In this document: positions 41,089-49,669 of the stretch, piece after piece | Position numbering within the stretch: position 1 is the first letter of the stretch | How the letters are laid out: every line of letters begins with the position of its first letter | Source of the DNA: Neobacillus niacini | GTDB taxonomy: Bacteria; Bacillota; Bacilli; Bacillales; Cytobacillaceae | Direction of reading: 5' to 3' | DNA: 64,000 nucleotides | NCBI RefSeq assembly: GCF_030817595.1 | Contig: NZ_JAUSZN010000001.1 | Location: 1,310,001-1,374,000, forward strand | Notes under the pieces: model-generated | Seen by the model: only the letters and a program-made list of their open reading frames with translations | What the model was told of the DNA's origin: nothing | Database searches by the model: none | Made by a program: the position numbers and the translations under genes

Positions 41089-42645
41089 ATGGGAAAGTGG
41101 TATCGTAAGCCGATTGCTTTCGCGATAAGCTTAGTATTGGCGGGAAGCTTATATTCTACTTCGGCAGTTGCAGCACAAAATGCATCAGATTCTGTTAAAA
41201 AAGGAAGTTTTACGGAGCAGATTGAAGAAGCTACAATATTTGAACTGCAGCAAGCAATGCAAAAGGGGGATTTAACCTCTGAGGAACTGGTTAAATTTTA
41301 TCTGGACCGAATCGAGCAATACGATGACAGCATTAATTCTATCATCACAATTGACGAAGACGTCCTTGAAGAAGCCCAGCAGCTTGACAAGGAAAGGAAA
41401 GCGGGCAAAGTCCGCGGGGAATTGCATGGTATACCTGTTATTTTAAAAGACAATTATGATACATATGATATGCCCACTACAGCCGGATCGCTGTCGCTTG
41501 AAGGATCGGTTCCACCGGACGATGCCTATCAAACGAAGAGATTAAGAGAAGAAGGGGCTATTATTTTAGGGAAAGCTAATCTTCATGAATTTGCCTTTGG
41601 ATACTTGACCATTAGTTCACTTGGTGGACAAACCTATAATCCGTATGATCTAACAAGGTATCCTGGCGGTTCTAGCGGTGGTACCGCAGCAGCGGTTGCT
41701 TCAAACTTTGCTACTGTTGGATTGGGTACAGATACCGGTGGTTCAATCCGTGTTCCTGCTTCTTTTAACAATCTAGTTGGAATACGGCCAACAATGGGAC
41801 TGGCCAGCCGTGATGGCATTATTCCTCTTGCCCTTACCCAAGACACGGGTGGGCCAATTGCACGGACCGTCGAAGATGCGGCTATAGTCCTCGATGCGAT
41901 TGCTGGCTATGATCCAGCCGACCCTGTTACCGCTGCAAGTAAAGGGTACATTCCTAAAACCTATACACATTACCTTAAGAAAAATGGACTTAAGAATGCA
42001 CGTATAGGAGTCGTTCGAGCCTTGTTTGGAAATGACCCGCAAATTAATAAAGCAATGGATCAGGCCATACAGGATATGGAGGAGTTGGGAGCCGATGTAG
42101 TTGAGGTGACTGTTCCGAATCTCAATAAAATTCTCTCCTATCCAAGCCTTAGTTCGTTTGAATTTAAATTCCACCTCAACGATTATTTAGCTTCCTTGGG
42201 ATCAAATTCACCTGTCAAATCCCTTACAGAAATTATTGCTAGCGGAAAGTACGATCCTAGCATTGAAAACAGCTTGAAAGCAAGAAATAGCAAGGAATCC
42301 TTAGAAAATGATCCTGTATACCAGGATATCATTACGAATCGTCCGAAGCTGACAAAAGAAAGCCTTAATGCAACCTTAAATGAAAATGAATTGGATGCGC
42401 TTGTCTATCCGACTTTAAATGCTTTGCCAGCTGTGGTAGGAACAAATCAGGGGTCTGGAAGTGCACCAATGTTAAGCCCGTTCTCCGGTTTCCCGGCCCT
42501 TTCCGTTCCGGTAGGTTTCAGTGATAGTGGCCTTCCAATCGGTATGGAGCTTCTTGGAAGAGAATTTGCAGAACCTACTTTAATTAAAATCGCTTATTCT
42601 TACCAGGAAGGTACCCACCACCGAAAAGCACCAGTACTAAGATAA
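41089..42645 (+). CDS. Secreted amidase (amidase signature family)
   Basis: 518 aa, ATG after AAAGGAGGATCACAAC. Signal peptide MGKWYRKPIAFAISLVLAGSLYSTSAVAAQN, cleavage after AVA. Amidase signature: catalytic Lys in GIPVILKDNYDTYDMPTTAGS, the PGGSSGGTAAAVAS Gly-Ser block and nucleophile Ser in GTDTGGSIRVPAS. Full length. It would hydrolyse amides outside the cell; related secreted proteins are annotated as GatA-like amidases. No repeat flanks it closely, so it may be older chromosome or a separate insertion. Confidence 0.93.
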   Translation: MGKWYRKPIAFAISLVLAGSLYSTSAVAAQNASDSVKKGSFTEQIEEATIFELQQAMQKGDLTSEELVKFYLDRIEQYDDSINSIITIDEDVLEEAQQLDKERKAGKVRGELHGIPVILKDNYDTYDMPTTAGSLSLEGSVPPDDAYQTKRLREEGAIILGKANLHEFAFGYLTISSLGGQTYNPYDLTRYPGGSSGGTAAAVASNFATVGLGTDTGGSIRVPASFNNLVGIRPTMGLASRDGIIPLALTQDTGGPIARTVEDAAIVLDAIAGYDPADPVTAASKGYIPKTYTHYLKKNGLKNARIGVVRALFGNDPQINKAMDQAIQDMEELGADVVEVTVPNLNKILSYPSLSSFEFKFHLNDYLASLGSNSPVKSLTEIIASGKYDPSIENSLKARNSKESLENDPVYQDIITNRPKLTKESLNATLNENELDALVYPTLNALPAVVGTNQGSGSAPMLSPFSGFPALSVPVGFSDSGLPIGMELLGREFAEPTLIKIAYSYQEGTHHRKAPVLR

Positions 42646-42755
42646 TTTAGAAATAACCAACGAACTTCAGACACAAAGTTTGGGAGACAAATGGTAGGGA
42701 AAAGGCAGCGCGTTTTACCCTAGATTTAAATTAATATGCGAGTATTGCATGAAAT

Positions 42756-42792
42756 AATAAGCTTCCTTCAAACGAAGGGAGCTTTTTTTCTT
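42756..42792 (+). terminator. Terminator of the amidase gene
   Basis: AAGCTTCCTTC, AAAC, GAAGGGAGCTTTTTTTC. Confidence 0.8.
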
Positions 42793-43158
42793 TATACAGG
42801 AGATGTTTTTGGCACGGCTAATGAGTGCGAGTAACAATAAGGATGCAGCCGTTTTTTATGTATGGGACCAGATTTAATACTATTATTTATCCAATAAGTT
42901 ATTATTATTGTCTTTAATAGAATATCAATTTACCAAAAGTGCATTTCACCTTCGTGAAGAATGAATCTCTCCATAAAACATCAATATCAGGATGAAAATC
43001 ACAAACATTCGCTTGCCGAGATGATTTTTTCCGGTAGTAAATACTTGTCCATATTATCAGCTCGGTCTAAAGGGGAGACAACATAATAGCCACCAGAAAA
43101 ACACTTCATTTATAACACCCCTTTTAGGCTCGTTTTCAATTGCAATAACAACGCCTAA
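42793..43158. other. Gene-free stretch
   Basis: About 365 bp with no convincing ORF or family match; possibly decayed coding sequence. Confidence 0.4.
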
Positions 43159-43214
43159 GCGATCCTTCCTTATTAAAGAATGGCACCCGTTAGTGTAAGT
43201 ACATTTCTTCACAA
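43159..43214 (+). repeat. Array repeat, hairpin and R half
   Basis: GATCCTTCCTTATTAAAGAA, TGGCACCCGTTAGTGTAAG, TACATTTCTTCACAA. Confidence 0.8.
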
Positions 43215-43256
43215 AGTGCCCTTTTCTATATGTCGACTATCTTAATCTTTCCAATA

Positions 43257-43292
43257 AAAAGAGCATTGATGTCGATTCAATGCTCTTTTTCT
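43257..43292 (-). terminator. Terminator of the DUF2199 gene
   Basis: AAAAAGAGCATTGA, TGTCGA, TTCAATGCTCTTTTT. Confidence 0.8.
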
Positions 43293-43804
43293 TAGTTATC
43301 GTTATTAACACAAAGCTGTACAGCTATCTCTTGTACCCGTTCTATGGTTACTCCATCTCTGAATTCCACCGCTAAAGGATGTTCGGTTGGTTCGAGTTCA
43401 ATGAAAGGTCGAATGCCATCTGGTCGAGGATGGACCAATGTTTTTAAGTTTACTGTGTCAGGATAACAAGGTAAATCAGTAGATAGCCATCCAAACATTG
43501 GTTCCAATACTTCTTGTTTATCCCAGTGTTCTTTTATTTTGTTAAAATTTGCTTCACTTAATGAAACCCATACACCCCATATTAGATGTTCTTCGGTCCC
43601 AATTATAGGAATCTCAATACATCCACGAATAAAGAAATGTTCGTTATCCATAATGCATAAATCGTCATCTAGCTCAAACCTATCCTCTCGCTCTTTAGGT
43701 GCAGCATCATAGTAATAGACGGGAGCTGTGTTTCCGTAACTTGTGGGCAGTTCTTCGTGATATTTGCCGCAACAACTGCAAGTGTATCCGTTGATTATAG
43801 TCAT
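43292..43804 (-). CDS. DUF2199 domain protein
   Basis: 170 aa, ATG after GGAGGAACAGA. Zinc-knuckle-like start YTCSCCGKYHEELPTSYGNTAPVYY, then RFELDDDLCIMDNEHFFIRGCIEIPI and FGWLSTDLPCYPDTVNLKTLVHPRPDGIRPFIELEPTEHPLAVE, all marks of DUF2199. Function unknown; the family is frequent on accessory islands and near toxin-immunity loci. A hairpin (AAAAAGAGCATTGA / TCAATGCTCTTTTT, 43257-43292) ends the gene. Confidence 0.9.
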   Translation of the reverse strand: MTIINGYTCSCCGKYHEELPTSYGNTAPVYYYDAAPKEREDRFELDDDLCIMDNEHFFIRGCIEIPIIGTEEHLIWGVWVSLSEANFNKIKEHWDKQEVLEPMFGWLSTDLPCYPDTVNLKTLVHPRPDGIRPFIELEPTEHPLAVEFRDGVTIERVQEIAVQLCVNNDN

Positions 43805-43879
43805 TCTGTTCCTCCATTATTTAATTTCCCTTTGAATCTATTAACTCCCTTATTCATAATTTGTTATGTAAACACTTAA

Positions 43880-43969
43880 TCCTTCTTGCACTAAACTTCC
43901 CCGTTACTGCAATAAGAAAAGGGATACCCTCCGCCCGTCTTTAACTCTGGCACCCATTAGTTGAATAAC
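43880..43969 (+). repeat. Array repeat, full copy
   Basis: TCCTTCTTGCACTAAACTTC, CCCGTTACTGCAATAAG, GGGATACCCTCCGCCCG, R half CTGGCACCCATTAGTTGAAT. Confidence 0.8.
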
Positions 43970-43981
43970 AAATTATGGATA

Positions 43982-44845
43982 TTAATAAAATTCTGGTGTT
44001 TTATTAAAAGCATTTTCAAGTTCATTTAAATCGTATCCCATTTTTTTAAATCGATTTATTTTCTCATCTCTTGTTAGATATAAAAGGCTTTTTGGTTTCG
44101 TTAAATCTGGTAATAACATTTTGTCGTAATATTCTTCGTCTACATTTTCATTCCAGGGTCTGATTCCAATAATAGCTTCTGATAGGTTTCTTAATGATTC
44201 GTCAGGAAAGGTACTCTGTGTTATACGACGTTTATATTTCTTCGGTTGCCCTTTAACTACTTCTTCCACGTTTACACGAACTTCTGTGCTTCCGATTATC
44301 TTCCAGTTGTTATTATCTAAAGAATTAGGAGATATAGGCAAAACTGAAACTATATTCGTACTAATTATTGAATTAATGTCTTTGATTTCATTTGAATTCA
44401 TATTAAATAAACAACAAGTTGGAAAACCATCGTTATCCTTGATTATTTGTCCAAAACTAAAAGAACCATTGCTTAATGGAACATAAAATATATCACCAAC
44501 AGCCCATTTTTGTTTTTTCGGTCTTTTAAAATTCCTTACTAACTCGATTACCTCGATTATATCTGTATTACTGATTTCAATATCAATCAATTCATTAATC
44601 AAAATCGCTGCTTCAACTATCACTTCACCTTTTTTTGAAGCTATAAAAATCCCGTTTGTTTCATATTCAATTTTTAACTTCTTTATAGACGACTCCATTT
44701 TGTCTTTTAATTTTTTCCTAACGTACTTCGCTGCTTCTTGGCTAGTTTCAAATCCGAAAAATTCTGGTAGGTCTTCATTAATAAAAAAATCACTTGAACT
44801 AGCATCAGGAAAATACATTGTTAATACCCCGATTTTTACTTCCAA
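43982..44845 (-). CDS. Protein with Imm26-like domain, 287 aa
   Basis: TTG start at 44845 (AAAGGA upstream); ATG ten codons on is an alternative. The N-terminal ~110 residues are of unknown type (helix MESSIKKLKIEYETNGIFIASKKGEVIVEAAIL). From ~112, KRPKKQKWAVGDIFYVPLSNGSFSFGQIIKDNDGFPTCCLFN is the immunity-protein 26 domain, found as the antidote of polymorphic toxins and as stand-alone genes. No cognate toxin is adjacent. Confidence 0.75.
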   Translation of the reverse strand: MEVKIGVLTMYFPDASSSDFFINEDLPEFFGFETSQEAAKYVRKKLKDKMESSIKKLKIEYETNGIFIASKKGEVIVEAAILINELIDIEISNTDIIEVIELVRNFKRPKKQKWAVGDIFYVPLSNGSFSFGQIIKDNDGFPTCCLFNMNSNEIKDINSIISTNIVSVLPISPNSLDNNNWKIIGSTEVRVNVEEVVKGQPKKYKRRITQSTFPDESLRNLSEAIIGIRPWNENVDEEYYDKMLLPDLTKPKSLLYLTRDEKINRFKKMGYDLNELENAFNKTPEFY

Positions 44846-44907
44846 ATAAAAAAGTCCTTTCTATTCTAAGTCATTATTATTCATATACGCTTTGTTTTAT
44901 TGATAAT

Positions 44908-44980
44908 CCTTCTTCAAGTAACCTGCCCCGTTACTTCAATAAGTAAAGCTGCCATAGCAGCTAGAGCTTCGACCCTTGAA
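44908..44980 (+). repeat. Array repeat, full copy with clear L palindrome
   Basis: CCTTCTTCAAGTAACCTGCC, CCGTTACTTCAATAAG (arms CAAGTAAC / GTTACTTC), stem AGCTGCCATAGCAGCT, degenerate R half. Confidence 0.85.
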
Positions 44981-44989
44981 AGTTTTCAT

Positions 44990-45364
44990 TCAATAATTTT
45001 CAAGTTCAGCTTTCAAATCATTAAGAAATACATCAATATTTACAACTGCTGTATCATCATCAGTTGGGAATATTGATGGTTTTATTCCATCTTTCTTCAT
45101 TCCAGTAAGCCATTTATCAATAAAATAATTCAAGTCAATCAGTTTAGCCTTGCATCCTATCCATTCATTTTTAACAAAGAATTCAGCAAACTCTTTTTTA
45201 GGATAAAATGGAATAAGCATTTTACCTTCCTCATCTTGTGCTGTTGCCCAACCATCATTATACAAACCCCAAACCTCTTCAGAATCTACAACTTTTTTTA
45301 TGAAATACTCGTATCTAATATTGGGTGGTTGTTTGATTACTGCTTCCAACTCTTTTTTATTCAT
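44990..45364 (-). CDS. DUF2750 domain protein
   Basis: 124 aa, ATG after AAGGAATG. The core RYEYFIKKVVDSEEVWGLYNDGWATAQDEEGKMLIPFYPKKEFAEFFVKNEW is the DUF2750 pattern, followed by the conserved FIDKWLTGMKKDGIKPSIFPTDDDTAVV. The family is small and soluble and often found in immunity gene clusters. Single-gene unit; the stop is 10 nt from a repeat. Confidence 0.9.
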   Translation of the reverse strand: MNKKELEAVIKQPPNIRYEYFIKKVVDSEEVWGLYNDGWATAQDEEGKMLIPFYPKKEFAEFFVKNEWIGCKAKLIDLNYFIDKWLTGMKKDGIKPSIFPTDDDTAVVNIDVFLNDLKAELENY

Positions 45365-45420
45365 TAAACAACATTCCTTATCTGATTAAAAATATCATTT
45401 TCTATTATTTTATCACTACT

Positions 45421-45432
45421 CCTTGTTCAACT
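45421..45432 (+). repeat. Array repeat, left piece of an L half split by IS110
   Basis: CCTTGTTCAACT; joined to 47220-47246 it restores a normal L half (CCTTGTTCAACT + AAACTGCCTCGTTACTTC). Confidence 0.8.
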
Positions 45433-45837
45433 CCCTCAGTTTGATACGAATATCTCTTGAATGCTCACTTATTCGCAGGATTTCATAACCCTTGTAATTG
45501 GATTTACGGGTAATTAAAATGAGTTCAGATCATCTTGGCTTCGTGAAGGCATAGTTAAATAAAGGAGTCAGCTACCACTCCATATTTTACCATATAATGC
45601 ACATCTCCACGCCGCCCCTGGAGGCTTTCCCTCCCATGTCTCAACGGGTCAATTGCCCTTTCATTCCTTCGTCATACCTATCCAAGGGGTGGAGGCCAGT
45701 TATGCTAAACTGATGGGTCACAGTGCCCTTTTGTTGAAGAAACCTGGTACTCCGTGCATATTTGAAATCCTACGAATAAGACAACATTCAAAATTTACGA
45801 TAACTATTTAACTATAAGACTTTTAGTCATACTGCTC
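45433..45837 (-). ncRNA. Candidate bridge RNA region of the IS110-family element
   Basis: The non-coding flank downstream of the transposase is long (~400 nt), more GC-rich than surroundings and structured (for example GGAGGCTTTCCCTCC at 45629). IS1111-subgroup elements are known to encode their bridge RNA on this side. I cannot fold it here, so the call rests on position and family knowledge. Confidence 0.4.
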
Positions 45838-47112
45838 CTATGCTGCTAATGGGATTGTTTCTTGTAATTTATTTGCACAGTAAGATTCGTTTCGCTTAGC
45901 TATACCTACAGAAATCCTTGCTAATTTACCGACCAACTTCATGATAGACTTCATTTTCTTCATCTTCTTGACCTTCACATTATATGCATGGATAGCTTTA
46001 AACTCAGGGTTATTCATCACAAGGCTCATGGTTGCTAGGTAGAGGAAACGCCGTAGTCTAGACCTCCCTCGTTTTGAGAGGACAATCTGCCCTTTCCATT
46101 TTCCTGAGCTTGCTTCAGCTAAATGGAGTCCTGCATGGCGTAATAGAGAATTCCCATGAGAAAACCCACTTAAATCTCCAGCCTCTCCTAAAATGCCAGC
46201 TAATGAAATTTCACTTATACCTTTAATCATAAGCAGCTTTCTTGCAAATGGTATTTTATTGAGAACTTCTTTAACTTGTTGTTCAACTCTTTCGAGTTGT
46301 TTTATAGCGAGGTCATACTCCTCCAGTAATTGTTCTAAATGGAACTTATAAGCGTCCAATGCTTGTCCAGTTCCAATCGAGGATTTTGCTAGATTGATTA
46401 GTAATTGAGCCTTTTTGGGTCCTGGTTGTCGCTGCATTATAGACTTCCATCCCCTCATGACATCTAGAGGCTCAAAGGAAGCTATTTCATTAGGAGTAGG
46501 AAATAATCGGAGGGTTGCGATTGCCCCTTTACAAGTAACATCTTTAAATACTTGTCTAAGTTCTGGAAACACAATATCTACCCATCTATGGATCTGATTG
46601 GTAGAGCTTACGAGACGTTTAACAATCACGTCACGATTAGAAATTAAAACTCTGAGTTTCTCAAAGGATTCAGATGAAGGGCGAACAAAGGAATAATAGC
46701 CGTTTTTCACCATATCAGCGATAACGAGTGCATCTTTTTTATCACTCTTTGACTGAGTGTTATCACGATTCTCCTTGTTTCTCTTTACTAGATGGGGATT
46801 GACTGTTACTACCTCAATTTTTTGTTTAACAAGCCATTTAGATAGGTTTTTCCAGTAATGGCCAGTGGGTTCCATACCTACTATTGTGGAATCTAGGTTT
46901 TTTAGTTTCTTTAACTTTTCAATCCAATTTTTCAGTTTAACAAACCCCTCTTCATTATTTACAAATGTAAGGGGATCTCCCACTACAATTCCACGGAAGT
47001 TTACAGCTCGAGCAACGTGAAATTGTTGAGCAATGTCTACACCAACAATAAGATGTGTATCGGAAATTCTTTCTATTAGTTGATTTTGTTTGTCTTGCAT
47101 TTTAAAATTCAT
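45838..47112 (-). CDS. IS110-family (DEDD) transposase
   Basis: 424 aa, ATG after AAGGAGGAAGCC. N-terminal RuvC-like domain: first Asp in LIVGVDIAQQFHVA, Glu in STIVGMEPTGHYW, and the two Asp in SKSDKKDALVIADMV. The C-terminal Tnp_IS116 region ISEISLAGILGEAGDLSGFSHGNSLLRHAGLHLAEASSGKWKGQIVLSKRGRSRLRRFLY carries the catalytic Ser. Appears complete. Such enzymes recombine at sites chosen by a bridge RNA. Confidence 0.93.
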   Translation of the reverse strand: MNFKMQDKQNQLIERISDTHLIVGVDIAQQFHVARAVNFRGIVVGDPLTFVNNEEGFVKLKNWIEKLKKLKNLDSTIVGMEPTGHYWKNLSKWLVKQKIEVVTVNPHLVKRNKENRDNTQSKSDKKDALVIADMVKNGYYSFVRPSSESFEKLRVLISNRDVIVKRLVSSTNQIHRWVDIVFPELRQVFKDVTCKGAIATLRLFPTPNEIASFEPLDVMRGWKSIMQRQPGPKKAQLLINLAKSSIGTGQALDAYKFHLEQLLEEYDLAIKQLERVEQQVKEVLNKIPFARKLLMIKGISEISLAGILGEAGDLSGFSHGNSLLRHAGLHLAEASSGKWKGQIVLSKRGRSRLRRFLYLATMSLVMNNPEFKAIHAYNVKVKKMKKMKSIMKLVGKLARISVGIAKRNESYCANKLQETIPLAA

Positions 47113-47219
47113 AGTAGGGCTTCCTCCTTAAGAGTTGAGTTAGAGTGGTGTCTATACTCATATCTTACTGAGGGGCCTTATTTTTTTCAAACCTGATAAT
47201 TAACGATCTACAGGAATGC

Positions 47220-47246
47220 TAAACTGCCTCGTTACTTCAATATCAA
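47220..47246 (+). repeat. Array repeat, right piece of the split L half
   Basis: TAAACTGCCTCGTTACTTCA then ATATC. Its hairpin and R half are not here but at 48159-48229, beyond the recombinase gene. Confidence 0.8.
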
Positions 47247-47309
47247 CGTGTTTATTTCTATATTCAAGGCAATAATTCCTCTGACACATCCCTTAAGGAG
47301 GAATTGAAT

Positions 47310-48148
47310 TTGCAAATAGCAAAAGTCTGGGAACTTTATGAATCGCATAAGAGGATTGAAGGATTCTCTCCACAGACATTAAAAGCGTATAGACTCCATT
47401 CTAAGTTACTCATCCATCACTTTAATGATGTAAGTATTGGATCAGTATCAACCGATCAGTTGAAAGGATACCTAGCAAAATCCAGTGAACACTTAAAGCC
47501 ATCAAGTTTAGCTCATCGGATTCGATTTATTAAATCACTATTTCGTTGGTCACACGAGGAAGGGCATATTCAAAAAAATCCAGCTGCAAAAATTAAAGAA
47601 CCTAAACAAGGAAAACGGATTCCGAAATTTTTAACGGAGAGAGAAATTGAACATTTGAGGGAAGCGTGTTTTACTCCAATGGAAAAAGCATTATTTGAAT
47701 TTATGTTTTCAACAGGTTGTAGAATAGTGAAATTGTTTCTCTTAATAAAAATAGTATTAATTGGTCAAATCGCTCTGCAATTGTTCTTGGAAAGGGGAAT
47801 AAGGAAAGGGAGGTTTACTTTAATATACGGTGTGAAATCTGGCTCAAGCGATATTTAGATCTTCGCCAAGATAATGACCCAGCTATTTTTGTTACGGAAC
47901 GACACCCGCACCGAATGAGTATTGGTCAAATGAGGTACATCATAAAGCGAATATCAAGCCGTGCAGGGATCAACAAAGAAATACATCCCCACCAACTACG
48001 CCACAGCTATGCCACCCACCTATTGAACAACGGTGCTCCTATCGATGTTATTCAAAGTTTACTAGGGCATGAAAAAAGCGAAACCACTAGGATTTATGCT
48101 CAGTTAAGTGGCAGCCTTAGAGGAGAATTTTATAGAAAATATTTTTAG
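47310..48148 (+). pseudogene. Tyrosine recombinase (XerC/D-like), one frameshift; candidate integrase of the array
   Basis: TTG at 47310 is 8 nt after AAGGAGG. SAM-like N-terminal domain (LYESHKRIEGFSPQTLKAYRLHSKLLIHHF, residues 9-38). Catalytic domain: Arg138 in FMFSTGCRI; the frame then slips at ~47727 (ATAGTGAAATT; one base lost); EIVSLNKNSINWSNRSAIVLGKGNKEREVYF with the Lys continues in the other frame; HPHQLRHSYATHLL (HxxR), GHEKSETTRIYAQLS (His and the Tyr nucleophile). Repaired length ~280 aa, intact except for the indel. It lies between an L half and a hairpin/R half of the repeat. Confidence 0.85.
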
Positions 48149-48158
48149 TGATGAATGG

Positions 48159-48229
48159 CAAAAGGCATCGGACAATTCCGCTGCCTTTTTACTCTTGCAC
48201 CTTTTAGTTTAAGTACACTACTTCACAAA
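48159..48229 (+). repeat. Array repeat, hairpin and R half
   Basis: AAAAGGCATCGGACAATTCC hairpin closing GCTGCCTTTTT, R half CTTGCACCTTTTAGTTTAAG, TACACTACTTCACAA; it begins 10 nt after the recombinase stop. Confidence 0.8.
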
Positions 48230-48373
48230 CATCAGTATTCTAAAAATAAATAAATCATTGCATTTATACCAAGCCATGATGGTTATTGATCCTATATCTT
48301 TAATTCCTAGCTTTATGATTGATTAGAACCACTTCAATAGAATCATTGTTAATCCGACGTGCAGCTTATTTGT

Positions 48374-48736
48374 CTATTCAAATACTTGGCGAAGCTCGAT
48401 CTGTCCTTCTCCAAGACCATGCGGATCTGGCGCACGCATCGCCCACTCGATGGCTTCCTCGCGAGATTTCACATCTATGAACCAGTATCCTGCAATCAAC
48501 TCATTGACTTCGGAGAAAGGACCCTCTGTTATGGTCGGCGGTTCTCCCGGAACAGGGTAAGAAATACGAATGCCGTTGGAGCTTGGATGGAGTCCACCAA
48601 CTGATACCAGAACTCCTGCTTTCTTCAGTTCTTCATTGTATTTTTTCATCGCAGCAAACATCTTCTCCATCTGCTCCTTTGGCATTGTCCCTGCTTCAGA
48701 ATCCTTCGGAGCCTTGACAACCATCATAAATTTCAT
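48374..48736 (-). CDS. YciI family protein (DGPF domain)
   Basis: 120 aa, ATG after GGAGGAGTGACTA. MKFMMVVKAPKDSEAGTMPKEQMEKMFAAMKKYNEELKKAGVLVSVGGLHPSSNGIRISY then EGPFSEVNELIAGYWFIDVKSREEAIEWAMRAPDPHGLGEGQIELRQVFE: the EGPF form of the DGPF motif and the ferredoxin-like fold of YciI proteins. Known homologues lie near extracytoplasmic sigma factors; none is present here. Slightly richer in GC than neighbours. Confidence 0.92.
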   Translation of the reverse strand: MKFMMVVKAPKDSEAGTMPKEQMEKMFAAMKKYNEELKKAGVLVSVGGLHPSSNGIRISYPVPGEPPTITEGPFSEVNELIAGYWFIDVKSREEAIEWAMRAPDPHGLGEGQIELRQVFE

Positions 48737-48839
48737 TAGTCACTCCTCCTTTGTACTTGCTTGGTTATAGTTTCTGCTGAAAATAGTAATTCGAATAAAA
48801 GTTCTTACCTTTTTATGTTATTCAACATCTGAACAGAGA

Positions 48840-48887
48840 ATCCTTCTTCAACTAAATGCTCCGTTACTTTGATTGTAATACTTCACA
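48840..48887 (+). repeat. Array repeat, minimal unit
   Basis: TCCTTCTTCAACTAAATGCT, CCGTTACTTTGATTGTAATA, CTTCACA: same minimal form as 33974-34022. Confidence 0.85.
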
Positions 48888-49061
48888 TTTTTTTTAGTCC
48901 CCTCCCATCTGTTATGCGTTGTATGCGAAGAAAATAGATCCAGTCAGATAATTTACTTCTTTGTAATGATTGTAGTGAAAACTTAAAACAACGATGACAA
49001 GCATTGGAGCATAAATATGAAAAAATAGAAAATCAACTTTTAATCGAAGGAGGTTTTTATC

Positions 49062-49217
49062 ATGGGTATTTTAGCGATAATCATCTGTAAATTAAAAGGT
49101 CACGTTTATGAAGAAACAAATCAGAGACCCGATGGATGGGGATATATTGCAACTTGGTTTATATGTAACCGATGTGGTCATGAAAATGTAGTCACTATCC
49201 GAGAGGATGAAGTTTAA
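49062..49217 (+). CDS. Small zinc-knuckle-like protein, 51 aa
   Basis: ATG at 49062 after CGAAGGAGGTTTTTATC, an excellent ribosome site. MGILAIIICKLKGHVYEETNQRPDGWGYIATWFICNRCGHENVVTI has a CxxC (CNRC, ~36-39) and one upstream Cys-x4-His (CKLKGH) that together could bind zinc. I do not know the family. Hairpin at 49238 ends it. Confidence 0.65.
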   Translation: MGILAIIICKLKGHVYEETNQRPDGWGYIATWFICNRCGHENVVTIREDEV

Positions 49218-49237
49218 TTTCAGTCATCAAGTAACGG

Positions 49238-49291
49238 TTTCTACTACGGAAAAAGGACAGGTTGGTAGTTTAATCTGTCCTTCTGTTTTTT
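49238..49291 (+). terminator. Terminator of the small zinc-knuckle gene
   Basis: AAAAGGACAG, ~14-nt loop, CTGTCCTTCTGTTTTTT. Confidence 0.7.
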
Positions 49292-49402
49292 CATCCTTTC
49301 TTCAATTTACCTAACTTTTTATAACCATAGAAATTTTCCAACAAATGATAAATCCATAATTGGTTAAACTAAGAAAAAAGAAAAATAGGAGGTGTGCAAC
49401 CC

Positions 49403-49564
49403 ATGAGAAAACAAGAGTTTTTAAAAAACGCAATAAGCAATATGGATAGAGACGTGGAATACGAATATTCTAATAAAGGTACTGACAAGGAAGCTAATAA
49501 TTGTGTTAAAGAAACTGATCCTACTAATTTGAGCAATGGCGATACTGCTGGAAGGTTTAATTAA
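49403..49564 (+). CDS. Small acidic hypothetical protein, 53 aa
   Basis: ATG at 49403 after AATAGGAGGTGTGCAACC. MRKQEFLKNAISNMDRDVEYEYSNKGTDKEANN.. is hydrophilic, with Asn, Asp and Glu throughout and one Cys. Its size and composition resemble small spore or stationary-phase proteins of Bacillus, but no family is recognised. Confidence 0.55.
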   Translation: MRKQEFLKNAISNMDRDVEYEYSNKGTDKEANNCVKETDPTNLSNGDTAGRFN

Positions 49565-49576
49565 CTAACCACTTTC

Positions 49577-49669
49577 CTTTAACAAACGAAACAACTTTTT
49601 AGTGGAAACAAGAATCAAGGGTTGCGGCAGCAACCCCTTGACCAAATGAACCACCGGTTACTTTTAAGA
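49577..49669 (+). repeat. Array repeat, diverged copy encoding a C-terminus
   Basis: CTTTAACAAACGAAACAACT, TTTTAGTGGAAACAAG, stem GGGTTGCGGCAGCAACCC, R half ACCACCGGTTACTTTTAAG. The TTA at 49599-49601 is the stop of the next gene. Confidence 0.7.

Larger units (their letters stand above)
45433..47219 (-). mobile_element. IS110-family element inserted in an array repeat
   Basis: DEDD transposase with ~400 bp of non-coding sequence on its 3' side and ~100 bp on its 5' side. It lies precisely inside an L half: CCTTGTTCAACT to its left and AAACTGCCTCGTTACTTC to its right. A CT dinucleotide occurs at both junctions (CAACT and ATGCT), as expected for the short core of IS110-family recombination. 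No inverted repeats of DDE type are seen. Confidence 0.85.

Noticed and set aside
47304..47310. TTG at 47304 as recombinase start
   Set aside because: It lies inside the spacing of the AAGGAGG site; the TTG at 47310 gives the proper 8-nt gap.
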